Shown here piece by piece: positions 1 to 11,900 of a DNA stretch of 64,000 bases. The DNA is taken from positions 310,001 through 374,000 of the forward strand of contig VLTN01000026.1 in the NCBI GenBank assembly GCA_008330645.1, given 5' to 3'. This stretch comes from Cafeteria roenbergensis (lineage: Eukaryota; Sar; Bigyra; Bicosoecida; Cafeteriaceae). The notes below the pieces were generated by a model. The model was not told where the DNA came from and did not search any database. It worked only from the letters and a program-made list of their open reading frames with translations. Both the position numbers and the translations under genes were made by a program. The stretch's first letter is position 1, and every line of letters begins with the position of its first letter.

Positions 1-494
1 CCCGCGTCCAAACCACCGCGGAGCCGGACAAGAGCGCAAGCCCGGCGATGATGGCGCTGAAGAGGCTTGACATGCCCAAGACGACCGCCGCGCGGGTTGA
101 GATTGCGCTAGTCCCGCGCGCGCAGCACGCGAAGGCCAAGAGTGTGACGGGCGTCACGATGGAGATGGCGCCCGCCGCCATGTGCGCCGGAAACAAGGAC
201 TCGATGGCAGCCATCAGGGCAGCGGAGTACTGCACCAAGCGGTCTGCCACCTTGGGGTGGATGAACGGATGAGCGGCCAGCTGGTGACACACCGGCACGA
301 CGGCGTTCCGCAAGCGCTCCGAACCGGCAGCCCAGCGCGGGTTGTACGCCGTCGGGTCGAACCACGCGATGACCGCAGTCGCGACACCGCTCACGACGAG
401 GAACAGGCAGGAAAGGACGAACACGGTGTCCAGGGCGCAGCAGTTGGTGTCTGCGACGCGCTTGCGCTGCGAGGCCGCGCTCGACTGAGGCATG
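1..494 (-). CDS. Partial multi-pass membrane protein (3' end beyond left edge)
   Basis: Reading from an ATG at 494 on the minus strand, the frame stays open for about 164 codons to the window edge with no stop, so the C-terminus lies outside. The start MPQSSAASQRKR is hydrophilic and basic. Three hydrophobic stretches follow: one beginning TVFVLSCLFLVVSGVATAV near residue 24, one around AISIVTPVTLLAFACC near residue 115, and one around SSLFSAIIAGLALLSG near residue 145. A roughly 60-residue loop with CHQLAAHPF lies between the first two. This predicts an integral membrane protein. I recognise no family and assign no function. It is divergent from the TMTC gene, with 447 bp between the two start codons. 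Confidence 0.55.
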
Positions 495-941
495 ACCAGC
501 TGCGGCTTCCGAGCCGCGAGGCTTCCAGTCCAGCCCTCGCCCGGTGGGCCTGGCCTTGGCAGGCGCTCGCCCTGCCTGGAGCGCGCCAATGGGCGGAACG
601 ACTCGGGCAGCTGACGTCTTGAGTGCCGCGGGCTTCCCTCCTCACGAGACGGACTTTCGATGTCAATCGGGGAGGGGGGCAAAGCGGGTCACAGCGGTCC
701 GCAGTGATTCGTCAAGTGAACGACGAACCGGGTCGCAAAGTGCAGAGCAGTCACCCCCGCTCCGTCCTGCTCATTTCGGAGCCAAGTCAAGTGAGGGCGC
801 ACAGCTCGCACGCGTCAGCGGGCGGGCCGTCGCGTGGGGCCTCGGCTTCTGCGTGGTCTTGATTTCAGCCCCTTGGCCCACCGGAGGGCTCCGCGCGTGC
901 GCTTTCGGGCGTGCGGTCCGTCCACCCAACGCGGCGTCAGC
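495..941. other. Divergent intergenic region, probable shared promoter
   Basis: This 447 bp lies between the start codons of the left-edge membrane protein (-) and the TMTC gene (+). Short open frames cross it but none has coding character. No TATA box or other known core element was seen. It must hold the 5' ends of both transcripts. Confidence 0.4.
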
Positions 942-3900
942 ATGACGGGGCAAGCGATGGTGGCTGCTGCGGCCGCCGTGACCGCAGTCCTTGCGCACTT
1001 CGCCAGCATTGACAACAAGTGGGCATACGACGACAAGGTTGCCATTCAAACCAACCCGGACGTGGTGGGGCGTGAGTTTGCGTTGGGGAGCCGCTCGGCT
1101 CCAAACTCCGTCCCCCTCGCAGCTGGCGCACGCCGGGGCCGGGGCCCAGCCCCACCTGCCCCGCGAAGTTTGGCGAGTGGGAAAAGGCCTGCTCGCGTGG
1201 CCCTGGCCTCGTGGGTCACTTGGGGCGGGCAGGCGCTCGGTGTGTGCTCTCCAACGCCAGATTTCTTTGCCGCGGGCGCAGCTGGCGGCCACCCCGGAGC
1301 CTCTCGCTGTGGCAGGTGGCCCTTGTGAGGCAGCTCTTGGTGTTCGCCCCGCCAGGCCGTGACGCGCGTCCTGGTCTCGCGCGCCCGCTCGTGTCCGCGC
1401 ATCGCAGATCGTCCGCTGCTGGAGGCCTTCTCGAATGACTTCTGGGGGCACTCGCTCCGGCCCAAGTCTGCGGCCGAAGACCCCAATGCCAACATGTCTT
1501 GGTGGTCGCACCACTCGTACCGCCCCCTGACTATTCTGTCCTTCCGAGCCAACGTCGAGATGGCGCAGCCGACTGGGCTCCGGGGCGCCGCACACGTTTT
1601 CCACGCGACCAACATCCTGATCCAGGCAGCCGCGTGCGCCGCCGTGGTCCCGCTCCTGACGGCCTTGACGGGGCTGCAGCCCGTGCCTCGGGGCGGCAAA
1701 CACGGCGTGGCTACCTCCCCCGGCAGAGCCGGAGCCCCTCGCGAAGCGGACCGGGCGCAGCTCGGCCTGGAGCCTGACGCGGGAGCCGAGCTGCTTGCTC
1801 GGCCACGCCCCAGCCAGGCAGACCCTGCCTCCAGTGCGGGCGGCACTCTTGCGGGACGCGCGCTTGCGTGGCTTCGCCGCTGGACGTCGCCGCGGCCGGC
1901 CGTCGACTCGCTGAGGCCATCCGCCCTGACCGTGGTGGCAGCCGTGCTCTTCGCCGCGCACCCCATCCACGTCGAGTCCGTCGCAAACGCGACGCACAGG
2001 GCAGAGCCGCTCTGCTGTCTGTTCCTCTTCCTCGCTTGGGCGGCCTACGAGCGGGCGACGCGGCCCCGCAAGCATGGCGCTGCCTTTGGCTCAGCGGTCG
2101 TTGCATCCGCTGCATGGACCCTCGTTGCCGCTGCTCTGCACATTGCGGCCGTCCTCGCAAAGGAAACCGCCATTGGCTTCCCCGCAGTCGTGGTTGTGGC
2201 CGACGTCGCCGCCACCATGCTTCGCCGGACCAGCCTGACCCTCGCCCGCGCCCCGACCGGTCCTGACCCCGCCCCCGCCAAGGCGCCGCGCGCGGCGTCT
2301 CCCGAGCCGGCAACGCAGCCACCACCGTCTTCGTCGGCGCAGCCTCCCAGGGAGCTGCGGTACGAGCATGTGACCTTCGCAGAGGACGTGAGCAGTTGCG
2401 CCTGCCACGGCATGCTCGTCGTTCGCTGCGTCCTTGTGCTTGTCTGGGCGGCGTGCGTCTTCTACGGACGGGTGGTGGTCCTCACCGGCGGCTACAGCCT
2501 CAACATGCAGGCGATGCACAACCCCATCTCGACGATGCCGTCCTTCGTCGACCGCACTCTCAGCTTCGGCCTCGTGCAGGCGTTCGCCGCGTCGCTCCTC
2601 TTCGTTCCTGCTCTGCTTTCGCACGAGCACAACGCGATTGAGCCAGTCACCTCCCTTGTCGACCCGCGGAACCTGGCAACAGTGGCGCTCTGGGCTGGCA
2701 TCGCGGCCATCCTGGCCTGGGCAGTGCACAGCGGCAGCGCGTGGCGGGCTTCCAGCCAGCTGGAACCCGAGTCCGCAAACGGCTGCAGTGCCCCCGATGA
2801 TGATGACCAAGTGGTCGTGTTCGGGACGAAAGCCGTCCAGACAGAGCTCGTTCGCCCCCCTGCTGGCGGCTCTGGAACCAGCGCCGCCGCCGGTGCCGCC
2901 GCCCGAGGCTTGGTGCATTCCGAGCCCTCGCCGGCAGCGCCAACCGGCCCTGCCGGCGCTGCTGGCTTGGGCGTTGCCCCGTTGGCGCTGGAGCTCCTTC
3001 CGCCCGGCCACATCTCGCGCCGATGGCGTCTGCTGGGCGGCCTAGGCATCGCTGCCGCATCGTACCTGCCGGCATCCCACGTCGTGTTGGTGGTCGGGTT
3101 CGTGCTCGCGGAGAGGCAGCTGTACCTGCCGTCGCTGGGTGCGGCCGTGCTGATGGCAGAGGCCCTTCTCGGCATATCCGACATGGTGGGCGCGCACTGC
3201 GCGACCCAGCGCGTGCGCGCCGGCGCGGCTGGCCGCCTGGCAAGCGCCCTGGGGTGCACCGCGCTGGCGCTCAGGCCCGTGGGCACTAGCATCCGGCCGG
3301 GACGCCGCGCCGTCCACAGCGGCGGCGGAGGAGACGTTGTGCTTGCCGCAGCCAGGCCCGCTGGCTCTGAGAGCGACGCCCCGCCTGGGCGGGACGAGTC
3401 GTCGGCTGACGTGCTGGCCGCCCTGGGCGCGGCCTCTGAGCGGTCGCCGGGAACCGACGGCGCGCTTCGACTGCGTGCAGACGGCGTGGCGGTATGGGAC
3501 AGGGGGACGTCAACGGCAGAGCTAGAGCGCAAGATCGGCCTCTCGTACCGCGGCCAGCAGCGGCAGGCGTTGGGATGGCCGTGGCCTCTCGGCGGCGAGG
3601 ACCCCCCGGGGCCGCGGCGCGTTCGGTTCGCCGAGGATGGGAGCAAAGTCAGCTCGTCTTATGCAGCAGAGCCGCGCGAAACGGGGAACGTGCGCAGCAG
3701 CAAGCCGGCAGCCGGCCGCGCCGGGTGTGGGGCTGCCGGCAAGGCCTCTGAGACGAGAACGGCGGGTGCGCCGCCTGCGAGAAGCGTTGGCCAGGGCGGG
3801 TCCCGTTCGCTGCGCACAGCGGGTCGGCCGGGCGGCGCGGCCTCGGAGGCTGGCGGCGCCCGGCGCGGCATGCCACGGGAGGGCGACGTTGTGGCGGTGC

Positions 3901-5366
3901 CAGCGCCCCTGGCCTCCGTTCGGCCGCGCTGCGGGACCCCCAGCGGCTTCACGCTTTGGCTGCTTGCCATTGCGGTGGCGCTTGCCTTCGTTGTTCGGTC
4001 CTCCGTGCGCGCATCGGCCTGGCTGAACGACGAGGCCATCGGCAGCGACCTGGTCGCGCGCTACCCCAACCGAAACCCCATGGGGCGGTACGGCAGCGGC
4101 ATGACGCGGCTCTACCAAGGCAAGCTGGTGGAGGCAACGGCTCTCCTGCTCGAGTCCACGCAGCTGAGCGGCTTTGCGGAGCCGCGCATCGCGCTCTCCG
4201 AAGTGCTGTGGAGGGACGTGGTCCCAGCCCTCCTCATGGGCCTCAACGGCCGCCCGGACCACGAGGAGGTGATGGCCCTCCGGAGCGCCGTGAGGTCCCA
4301 CTGCCTGTTCGGGGGGCCGGGCGTCGTCGTGCTGCAGGTCAGCGGCGAGCAGTGGGTGGCCGCCAACTACTCGCAGGGCTGGCCGCCCCTCCCGGGCCAG
4401 CCGAGCAAGGGAGCCGCTGCGCAACGTGCCTCTGCCGATGGCGGCGGCGGCGGCGGCGGTGCTGCTGCTGCTGGCTGCGGCGCGACGCCGGCCATGAGGC
4501 GGCCTGCGGAGGCCGCGCGCGCCGGAGCGGAGCTGCTCAACGCATCCACCGTGGGCAGAGCCGTGCGCGCTTCGCACGCGTTCCTCAACTATGTGAACGC
4601 ATCGCGGTCGAACAGGCGGGAGTTCTTCGGGATGCTGGGGCTCCTGGAGGCAGCCATCCCAGCTGCGGATGCCATCGACGCGCTAGTCGCGGAGGCGGGG
4701 GCCGGGGGCATCCATCCCGGCCTCACGGACAGCGTGCTGGGCCGAGTCCCGACCCGCATGTTCCGAGAGCTGCCCTTCCCAGGAGCAGACCCTACCACGG
4801 GCCTGGGCGCCTTCCCGCGGCTCAGGGGGGCTTCCGACGGGCCAGAGGCCGCGTCGCTCAACCGATCCGAGTTCGTCTCCCTCGTGGCCCAGGCCGCCAA
4901 CACCCTCCCCGCGTCGCACCACCACCGCTACGTGCTGAGCAGCAATGCCTTCGTCGTCCGCATGCTGTCGCCCGTGCACAGGTGGGGCAGCGTGAAGATC
5001 GCAATGCAGCACGCGGAGCACGCGTCGCAGACGCACCAGATGACGCTGCGCGTGGTCAAGGCCAACCTCGCCTGCATGTGGGCAACGGCCGGCCTGCTCG
5101 ACCGGGCCGTGGCAGAGGCCTCCGCGTCGCTGGCCGTCGCCCGCACGACGAGTGACTCGGGGGAGGCCGTGGAGCTCACCGTGGCCTTCGCGCAGGCGGT
5201 CCACCGGTTTGCCGCGTCAGAGGCCGGCAGGGCCATGGCAGCCCGCTGGGCTCAGTTGGACGGAGGCACGAACGAAGCCGTGCTCAAACTGGCCCCCGGG
5301 CCACACATCGGTTACCGCGCGCAGGCTGTGGGCTGCGCGTTCGTTGTGATGCCGCTCAGCTTTTAA
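942..5366 (+). CDS. TMTC-family O-mannosyltransferase (DUF1736 plus TPR)
   Basis: Two exons, 942-1071 and 1408-5366, give about 1362 residues. The 336 bp intron starts GTGAGT, ends CGCAG and is phase 1. TMTC proteins are ER membrane GT-C enzymes that add O-mannose to secreted proteins such as cadherins. Seen here: a first lumenal loop with the paired acidic residues D30-D31 in KWAYDDKVAI and NPDVVG; then NDFWG and SHHSYRPLTILSF, all TMTC hallmarks; HPIHVESV near 228 followed by THRAE; AKETAIGFPAV; a DUF1736 region near 390-480 (RTLSFGLVQAF, DPRNLATVALW); and FVLAERQLYLPSLG near 605. The C-terminal third, from about 920, is helical and fits degenerate TPRs. Disordered Ala/Pro/Gly-rich insertions make it longer than animal TMTCs (roughly 700-900 residues). 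Which TMTC paralogue it resembles is not resolved. Confidence 0.88.
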
Positions 5367-5941
5367 AGTTTGCGCTGTGGCGCTCGCCGCCGCGTGTCTC
5401 GCTCGCGCGCGAGCGAGAGAGCGGGCAGTTGTGCTGCGAGGTGAGGAATGGGGGCCTTGGTTGCGCACCCCCTCCCCTTGGCAAGCTTGAGAATTGTGGA
5501 GGGCGCGATCGGGTCGCGACAGAGTGGCATCGGCACGGCAAGCTGCTACCCGCACCGGCAAGCGCCGCAACTCGCCCACTCAGCACTCTTGGTCCCGATG
5601 CTCCTCCAGGGGAAAGCGCCGCGTCTCGGGGGCGGGGGAGGGGCGTGGCGTCCGGGTCCGGCGGCAGTTGCGAGCGACAGCCCGGTCTGAGCAGAGCCCC
5701 GGAGCCAAAATGCTGCTCCTCTGCGCGGTTGACGACGGAACTTGCGATGCGCCCTCACAGCGCAGGCCACGGGCTCCGACGCCCGCCGGGGTCGGGCCTC
5801 GCGTGCCTACCTCGCATCCCAGCCGAGGCCTGCGGCCGGCCCCGTCCGCGCACCCCAGCGCAAGCAAAGGCCAAGTGCCGATTTGCGCTTGTGTTGGGAG
5901 TCGGTTGCCGACTCAGCTGCCACGCACGCGGCCTCAGCGAC
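5367..5941. other. Intergenic region between TMTC and IQ/WW genes
   Basis: This 575 bp holds the 3' end of the TMTC transcript and the promoter of the next gene. The only structure I see is a perfect palindrome at 5397-5418. The downstream frame is open back to 5431 but begins there with TTG. ATGs at 5747 and 5942 are in frame. I use 5942 because the intervening sequence is Arg/Pro-rich and looks non-coding. Confidence 0.4.
5397..5418. repeat. Perfect 22-bp palindrome
   Basis: The two 11-nt arms are exact reverse complements with no spacer, centred on GCTCGCGCGCGAGC. It begins 31 bases after the TMTC stop codon. It could be a 3'-end RNA hairpin, a dimeric protein site or chance in CG-rich DNA. 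Confidence 0.9.
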
Positions 5942-8900
5942 ATGGCTGCGAGCCCCGGGGCGGCAAGTCTGCCCGCGGTTCGCAGCGGACGCCCATCCCC
6001 CTCCGGCGCCCCGCCTGCGTCGTCGCTGTTGCGACGAATGAACCGCACGCCGACGAAATCCCGGTTTGCGTCGGCCGCCGCCTCGACCGATCGCGGCGAC
6101 TTTAAGGACCCGTTCGAGGGCCTTCCGCCGGTGTCGACAGTGGACCCTATGCTGTCGATGACTCGCCCCGCGTTTGCGCACGCCCACCGCGACGTCTGGA
6201 GCAGCGGGAGCAAAATCATCCTGTCCTCCTTTCAGGCGCCCGCAGGCCACGACCGCAGCGGCCCCGCTGCTGCCAGCGGTGCGGCCTCGCTCGCCCCAGG
6301 GCAGCATGCCTCCCCTGGCAGGGCCGGCCGGCCCAGGGCAGCCCTGGCCCCTCCCGTGTCGCCGGTCACGTCCGGCCCTCCCGCCGCCGGCAGAGCCCCC
6401 TTTTCGTCGCCCCCACCGGCAGCATCGTCGGCTCGAGCGGCCCGCGGGTCCTCCTCAGCGCGAGGCGCGGCCGGGATCGCTCTCTCCGCCCGCAGGCAGG
6501 GCCGGGCGGGGGCGCTCACTCCGGCACGCGACGCGCCCTCCGGGCCTGGCCAGGCGCCCAACTCCGCTCGAAGCGCAGCCAGCTCCACCGACACGTTCAG
6601 GCTGGACATTGTTGACGAGGTCTCGGACGCGGACCGACGGGCGACAGAGCGCCGGCACCACGACGATGCCCTCGTGAAGCGGTATCTGGCGGCCAAGCGA
6701 GCGCGCGACGGCGTGGCCCAGCGCGACCGTGCGGAGCGTGCGGAGCTGTACGCCAACACCCGGGACGCTGTCAAGTGGAGAGCGATCTTCCAACTCCACT
6801 GCCACCTCACCACGCTGAGCGACCCGGGCCTCGACCCCACAAAGCCGTTGCTGGACGAGCCCCAGCGCAAGGCGGCCGATGCCAGGCAGCGCAGGGCCGA
6901 GGCGGAGCTCCGGCGGAAGGAGCGACGCAGGCTGCGCCGGCAGCGGATGCAGGCCCGCAGGGCAGAGCTCATTCGCAAGCAGCAGCTGCGCCTACGGGCA
7001 GCGATGGCGGCGGCGGCCGCCGCGGCATCCTCCCCGCCACCCGGCGCGTCGTCGTCCTCGTCGTCGTCGCCGTCGCGGTTGCCCTCGTCGGCCGAGTCTG
7101 CGACGGCGTCGGCGCTGTCGTCAGGGCAAGCGTCGCCCGGCGGCGGACAAGGCCGCGAGCAGCAGGCGCCGTCCGGATCCAGGGGCGTCGCTGCGGCTGC
7201 GGTGGCGGCAGCGCTCAAGGAGGAGCGCGACTTGCAGCGGCAGATGAGAGACTCCGAGGACGGGGCAGCCGGCGAAACCGACAGCAGCGATGACGCAACC
7301 GAGGTGGCGGACGAAAATTTCGCCGCCGTGATGCGAGCGGCCAAGGCACCGGCCGGAGCGACGCAGAGCGACGCCGCGATGCGCGCCGCGGTGATGCCCG
7401 GGCCTGCCGGCGCAGGCATCCCAGGGGCCTACCTACGGCCGCTCTTTGCGGCGCTCTACAAGCAGAACCCTGGCTCCAGCATGTCCCAGTCTCGCTTCGT
7501 CACCACCACGAGGGGCCTGCTGTTGAAGTGGGCCGTCGAGGCCGTCAACAAGCGAAGGGCGGCAGAGCTCGCAGCGCAGGCCAGGGATCAGGCAGTGCGG
7601 CAGAGCCGCTTGGACAAGGCGGCAGAAGCGGGCAGACGTCGACGCATGGCAGCGGCCGCGCGCGCGGCGGCAGCTGCGGCAACAGCAGCGGCTGGCTCTG
7701 CCGGCGGGGATGGCGGGCCGGGCTCCGCCAGCAACGGTGGGTCGCGCCTGCTGGGGGCCGGCATAGCGGACTGGGACCCCGCGGACGGGAGCATGCCCTC
7801 CGCCTCCACGACGCTGGTGGCGTCGCTGCGGCCGGCGTGGGGAGAGGACCGCGATCAGCTGACAGGCCAGGGGGCTCACCGGAGGGCTGCCACGTCAGGC
7901 GACGGCGACTCTTCGTCCTCGTGGGGACTGTCCCCGGCGCAGGCGGAGGCCCGTCGCAAGGTCGCCAAGCGGTTTCGCCCGGCCGCGGCGTCCGGTCTTG
8001 CGTCCCCGCTCCGACGAGGCTTCGGAACGGTCTCCGGGACGCTCAGCGGCCCGGGCCGGCAGGGCATCGCTCGCTTTGGGGGGGAGTTTGCGGCTGTGGC
8101 CGCGGTCGACCACCGCGACCCCCGCAAGCTCGCCAGGATGACCTTCGCGGCCCGGCAGGCCATGGAACAGCTCGGCGGCGGCGGCGGCGATAGCGATGGC
8201 AGCGGCGGTGAGCGGCTGTTGGAAGCCTCGCCCCGGCAGCAGCAGTCGCGGGCACTGGTCCTGACTTCGCCCCCGCCGCCGACGTCGGCGCCGGCCGCAG
8301 CGTCGGCGGGGGCGCTGCCGCTTGTGGCGCGGCACGGCGCTCACGCGGCGTCTGTGGCCTGGCAGTCCAGGGAGGCTGGGGACGGGCGGCAGAGCCGCGC
8401 GCTGAGCGACGCGGGGTCGCTCGCCGTCGGCACCCCGCTTCGCGGAGGAACCGGCTCCAGGGGCAGGCCCTTGACGACGGCGACGTCGGCTTCGTCGCTG
8501 GCTCTGCCCCGCGCTCCGCGCTCCGCCGGCGACAGCGCAGGAAAGCCGGGGGCGGGAGCCGGGTGCTTCGACGGGGACGCGTCAGGCCTTGCGTTCGACC
8601 AGGATCTGGCCCGCGGAGTCGCTCACTTGGCTGTGGCCGAGCGAGCGACGCTTCGCCTCGCCATCCGCGCCTTCGCCCAGGAGCTGATTAAGCCCGCCGT
8701 GCGTTGGTTGGAGACAGTGGGACAGGTGTTCGCCATGTCGGGCGGGGGGGGCGCGGCTGCGGCGCTGGGCGGGGCCGCCGGCCCCAGCACCGGCGTGCCA
8801 GGCAGCGCCTCGGAGGCGCGAGAGGAGGCGGCGGCCGGGGGGGGCACGCTCAACTGGAGGGAGGTGCTCGTGGCACTGCGCGTGGTGGTGGACCCCTTCG

Positions 8901-11900
8901 CACTGCCGCACCAGCACATGCGCTGGGCGTTTGCCATGCACGGCTCGTCCTCCTCCCTCGACGACCGGCATCAGCCGCCCGTCAGGCTCCTGTCACCGGC
9001 GCGTCGTGCCCCCGCCCCGCGCACCGGCTGGGCCACCCGCGCGCAGGCCGAGGCCGCCATCACCTCTCTGCCGCAGCTGAAGCCGCAGGACTCCGCGCGG
9101 AGACGCGCCTGGCTGCAGTACATTCGCTCTCTGCCGCAGGAGCCCGCTGAGGAGGTCCCCCAGCCATCGCGAGCGACGACCCCCGCCGGCAGAGCAGCCA
9201 CCCCCTCGAGCCGGCCCCCCCGCGGGGCCCCGCCCGGGTTCACGGGGCAGGGCAGGTCAGCCCCAGGAAGCGTGGCCGGCTCTGCTGCGCTGCCGACCAC
9301 ACCGATGCGCTCCTCCGCCTCGACCGCGCTGCAGCTCCGGCCTGACACCGCCAGCACTGCCGCCCGTGGCCGGCTGCCAGCGGCAACGGGCGCGGCGGCG
9401 ACGATGATGCGGGGGACCTCAGGCGACGCCTCTGCCGACGGCCCTTCGCCCGCCGGGCAGGAGCTGATCCCTGCGCCGACCCCCTTGACGATGCGCGCGC
9501 GAAACCGCCGGCAGAGCCAGGTGGTGACACGCGGCTCTGCCAAGAGCACCAGCGAGTTTGCGACAGCGGTTGCGGAGGGCAGGGTTGACGCGTCGGGGGT
9601 GCCCGGCCCAGCCGCGTCGGGGCCGCGTGCCGGCACCGGCGCGGCGGTGGTTCTTCCTGGCCTGGGCGCCGTGCGTGCCAGGGAGGCCCGGGAGGGCGAC
9701 GTGCGGAGGCTGAAGTGGCACGGGGTCCCCAGGGGCCCCGGCGGTGCGGAGATCGTCTCCAAGGCAAGCGGGTCCGTTGGGCCTGGGGCAGGGTCCGTGG
9801 TGACGTCGCTGTCGCGGGGAGGCCGGGCTGGCGGCAGGAGTGGCAAGTCGGGGGGCCCAGTCAGGCCCCTCTGGCACGAAGGGGCGGGTGAGAGCCACTG
9901 GCCGGGACTCACGGGCCGGGAGGACGGCCTTGTGTACGCCACAGCCGGCCCAGCCGACGCCGACGAGGAGGAGCCAGCCGACGGCGACAAGGGCGCCGGG
10001 GCCAGTGGCGGCGGCGGCGGTGCGCGAGGGAACAAGGCGGCGGCAGCAGCGGCCGCGGAGGATGGTCCCCCCGTTGACACTGACGAGGCCAAGCGCGAGC
10101 GGGCCAAGGCTGAGCTGGCCGCCGCGGCCGGCCTGGGCCTGCAGCAGGAGGACCTGGCGGTGGTGCGGTTCACGGGCGTGCCCCGCTGGCCCAGGATTCG
10201 CCCCCCTGCCTATGCCACCATCACCTGCCCGGCAAGGACCATCATCGACGTGGTCGGCGCCCTGGTCGCCTCAGCCGACCGCCGCGTGGAGATCGAGGAC
10301 CTGGTGATGGAGCTTCAGTCCCTGGCCTTCTTGCCCCCGCCCGAGCCCGAGCAGCTCGCCTTCGTCGTGGAGGAGGCGGAGGACCATGACAGGGCGGTGG
10401 CAGCGCAGGAGGAGGCGGAGCGAGCCGCCATCCGCCGCGCAGAGGCCATCGCTCGCAAGGCCGCGGCCTCCCGGCAGCGGGACGCGTGGCAGTGGTCTGA
10501 CCGGCTCTACCGCTTCCTGCCGCGGCGCCCGGCCCCGCCGCAGTGGTACCGGAACGACTCCGCCGGCGACGCAGACCGAGCAGCCGAGGTAGCCCGGCTC
10601 GCCGACGCGCGCGCGGCGGAGAGCCAGGTGTTCGCCCAGCGGCTCGGAGTGGGCGGCACGAGGCCCGCGGCGGTCCGGGCGGAGCAGACGAGGCTGTTCT
10701 TGGAGGCGCTGCAGCGCGACGCGGCCCTGGCCGCTGGGGGCCGCTCTGCCGCGTCGAGCCGGCGAAGCAGCGGCGTGGACGGGGCGCCTGGCCCTGCCGC
10801 GGCGGGGTCGGCTGACGGCGGCAGCGCCGTCACCGTCACCCGCAAGCGGCGCTCTCGGCGGGCCGGCGCCGGCGCCGGCTCGGGGCTCGATTCCCTCGCC
10901 GTGCTGGGGGACGGCAGCGACGAGGAGGAGGCGGGCGGCGGGGCGGGCGGGGCCGCCGCGCGGGGCAAGCGGTCGATGATCACGATGTATCGCCTGTTGG
11001 AGGACTCGCTGAACAAGGGCTCTGCCAACTGGGGCGTCGAGGCTGAGGCGAGCATCGCCGCGGCGCTGGCCAGCGACACGGACGTGGTGGCCGTGCGGCG
11101 GCTGCCCAAGCTGGTGCTGTCCCTGCCGAACCTGGCTATCGAGGAGCCCGACAAGAAGGCCCGGCAGGCCATTCTGGCGCGGGACGGCGAGGCCGGCCTC
11201 CTGCAGCGCAGCCGCGAGCAGCTGATGCGCCGCTCCAAGTACGGGCGGCTGCTGTTCCAGCTCTTGGGCGAGGTCGTGAGCGACGACCCCGACCACCCCT
11301 CCGGGGTGTCCCTCGTCCAGAAACGCCCGGGCGGCAAGCCCGGTCTGCAGCCGCGCGGCTCAGTCACGCTGCGCGCGTTTGACTCGCTGCTCCTTGCGCC
11401 TCCGCTGTTCAAGCTGCTGCGGCCGCGCAACAGCTTCGAGCTTCGCACCGAGGCCCCGGCGTGCGAGTTCGAGGAGCTGTACGACCCCGTGATCAGGACC
11501 TACATCGTGCAGTGCCGCGACACGTTCCGCAAGGCAATGGCCGTGAGACGCGTCGTGCGGCGCTGGACCTGTCTCCGCCTCAACAGCGTCGTGGAGTCAT
11601 GGATGCTCTACGTCGCGCGCCGCCGCCACACGCGGTTTCGCCTCGCCCGGCTCACCTCCGTCCTCCTCTTCGTCCAGAGGAGGGAGGCATTCCGCAAGTG
11701 GCGCCGCCTCGCCACAACGGACGCCGCGGCCGAGCGATTCCAGAACCTCTGGCGGCGCAAGCGCGCCATCGCCATGGTCCGGGAGCTCATGCCCAGAGTG
11801 GCCGCCGCCAAGCGCATCCAGTCCACCTGGCGAATGTTCTGGTTCGGCCACCGCCTCAGGAGGCAGGCCCTTGCCCAGCGGACCAAGGCCGCAACGGACA

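Noticed and set aside
5429-5941. N-terminal extension of the IQ/WW protein back to 5431
   Set aside because: It begins with TTG, lies in the promoter gap and has Arg/Pro/Cys-rich, non-coding character. An ATG at 5747 remains possible.
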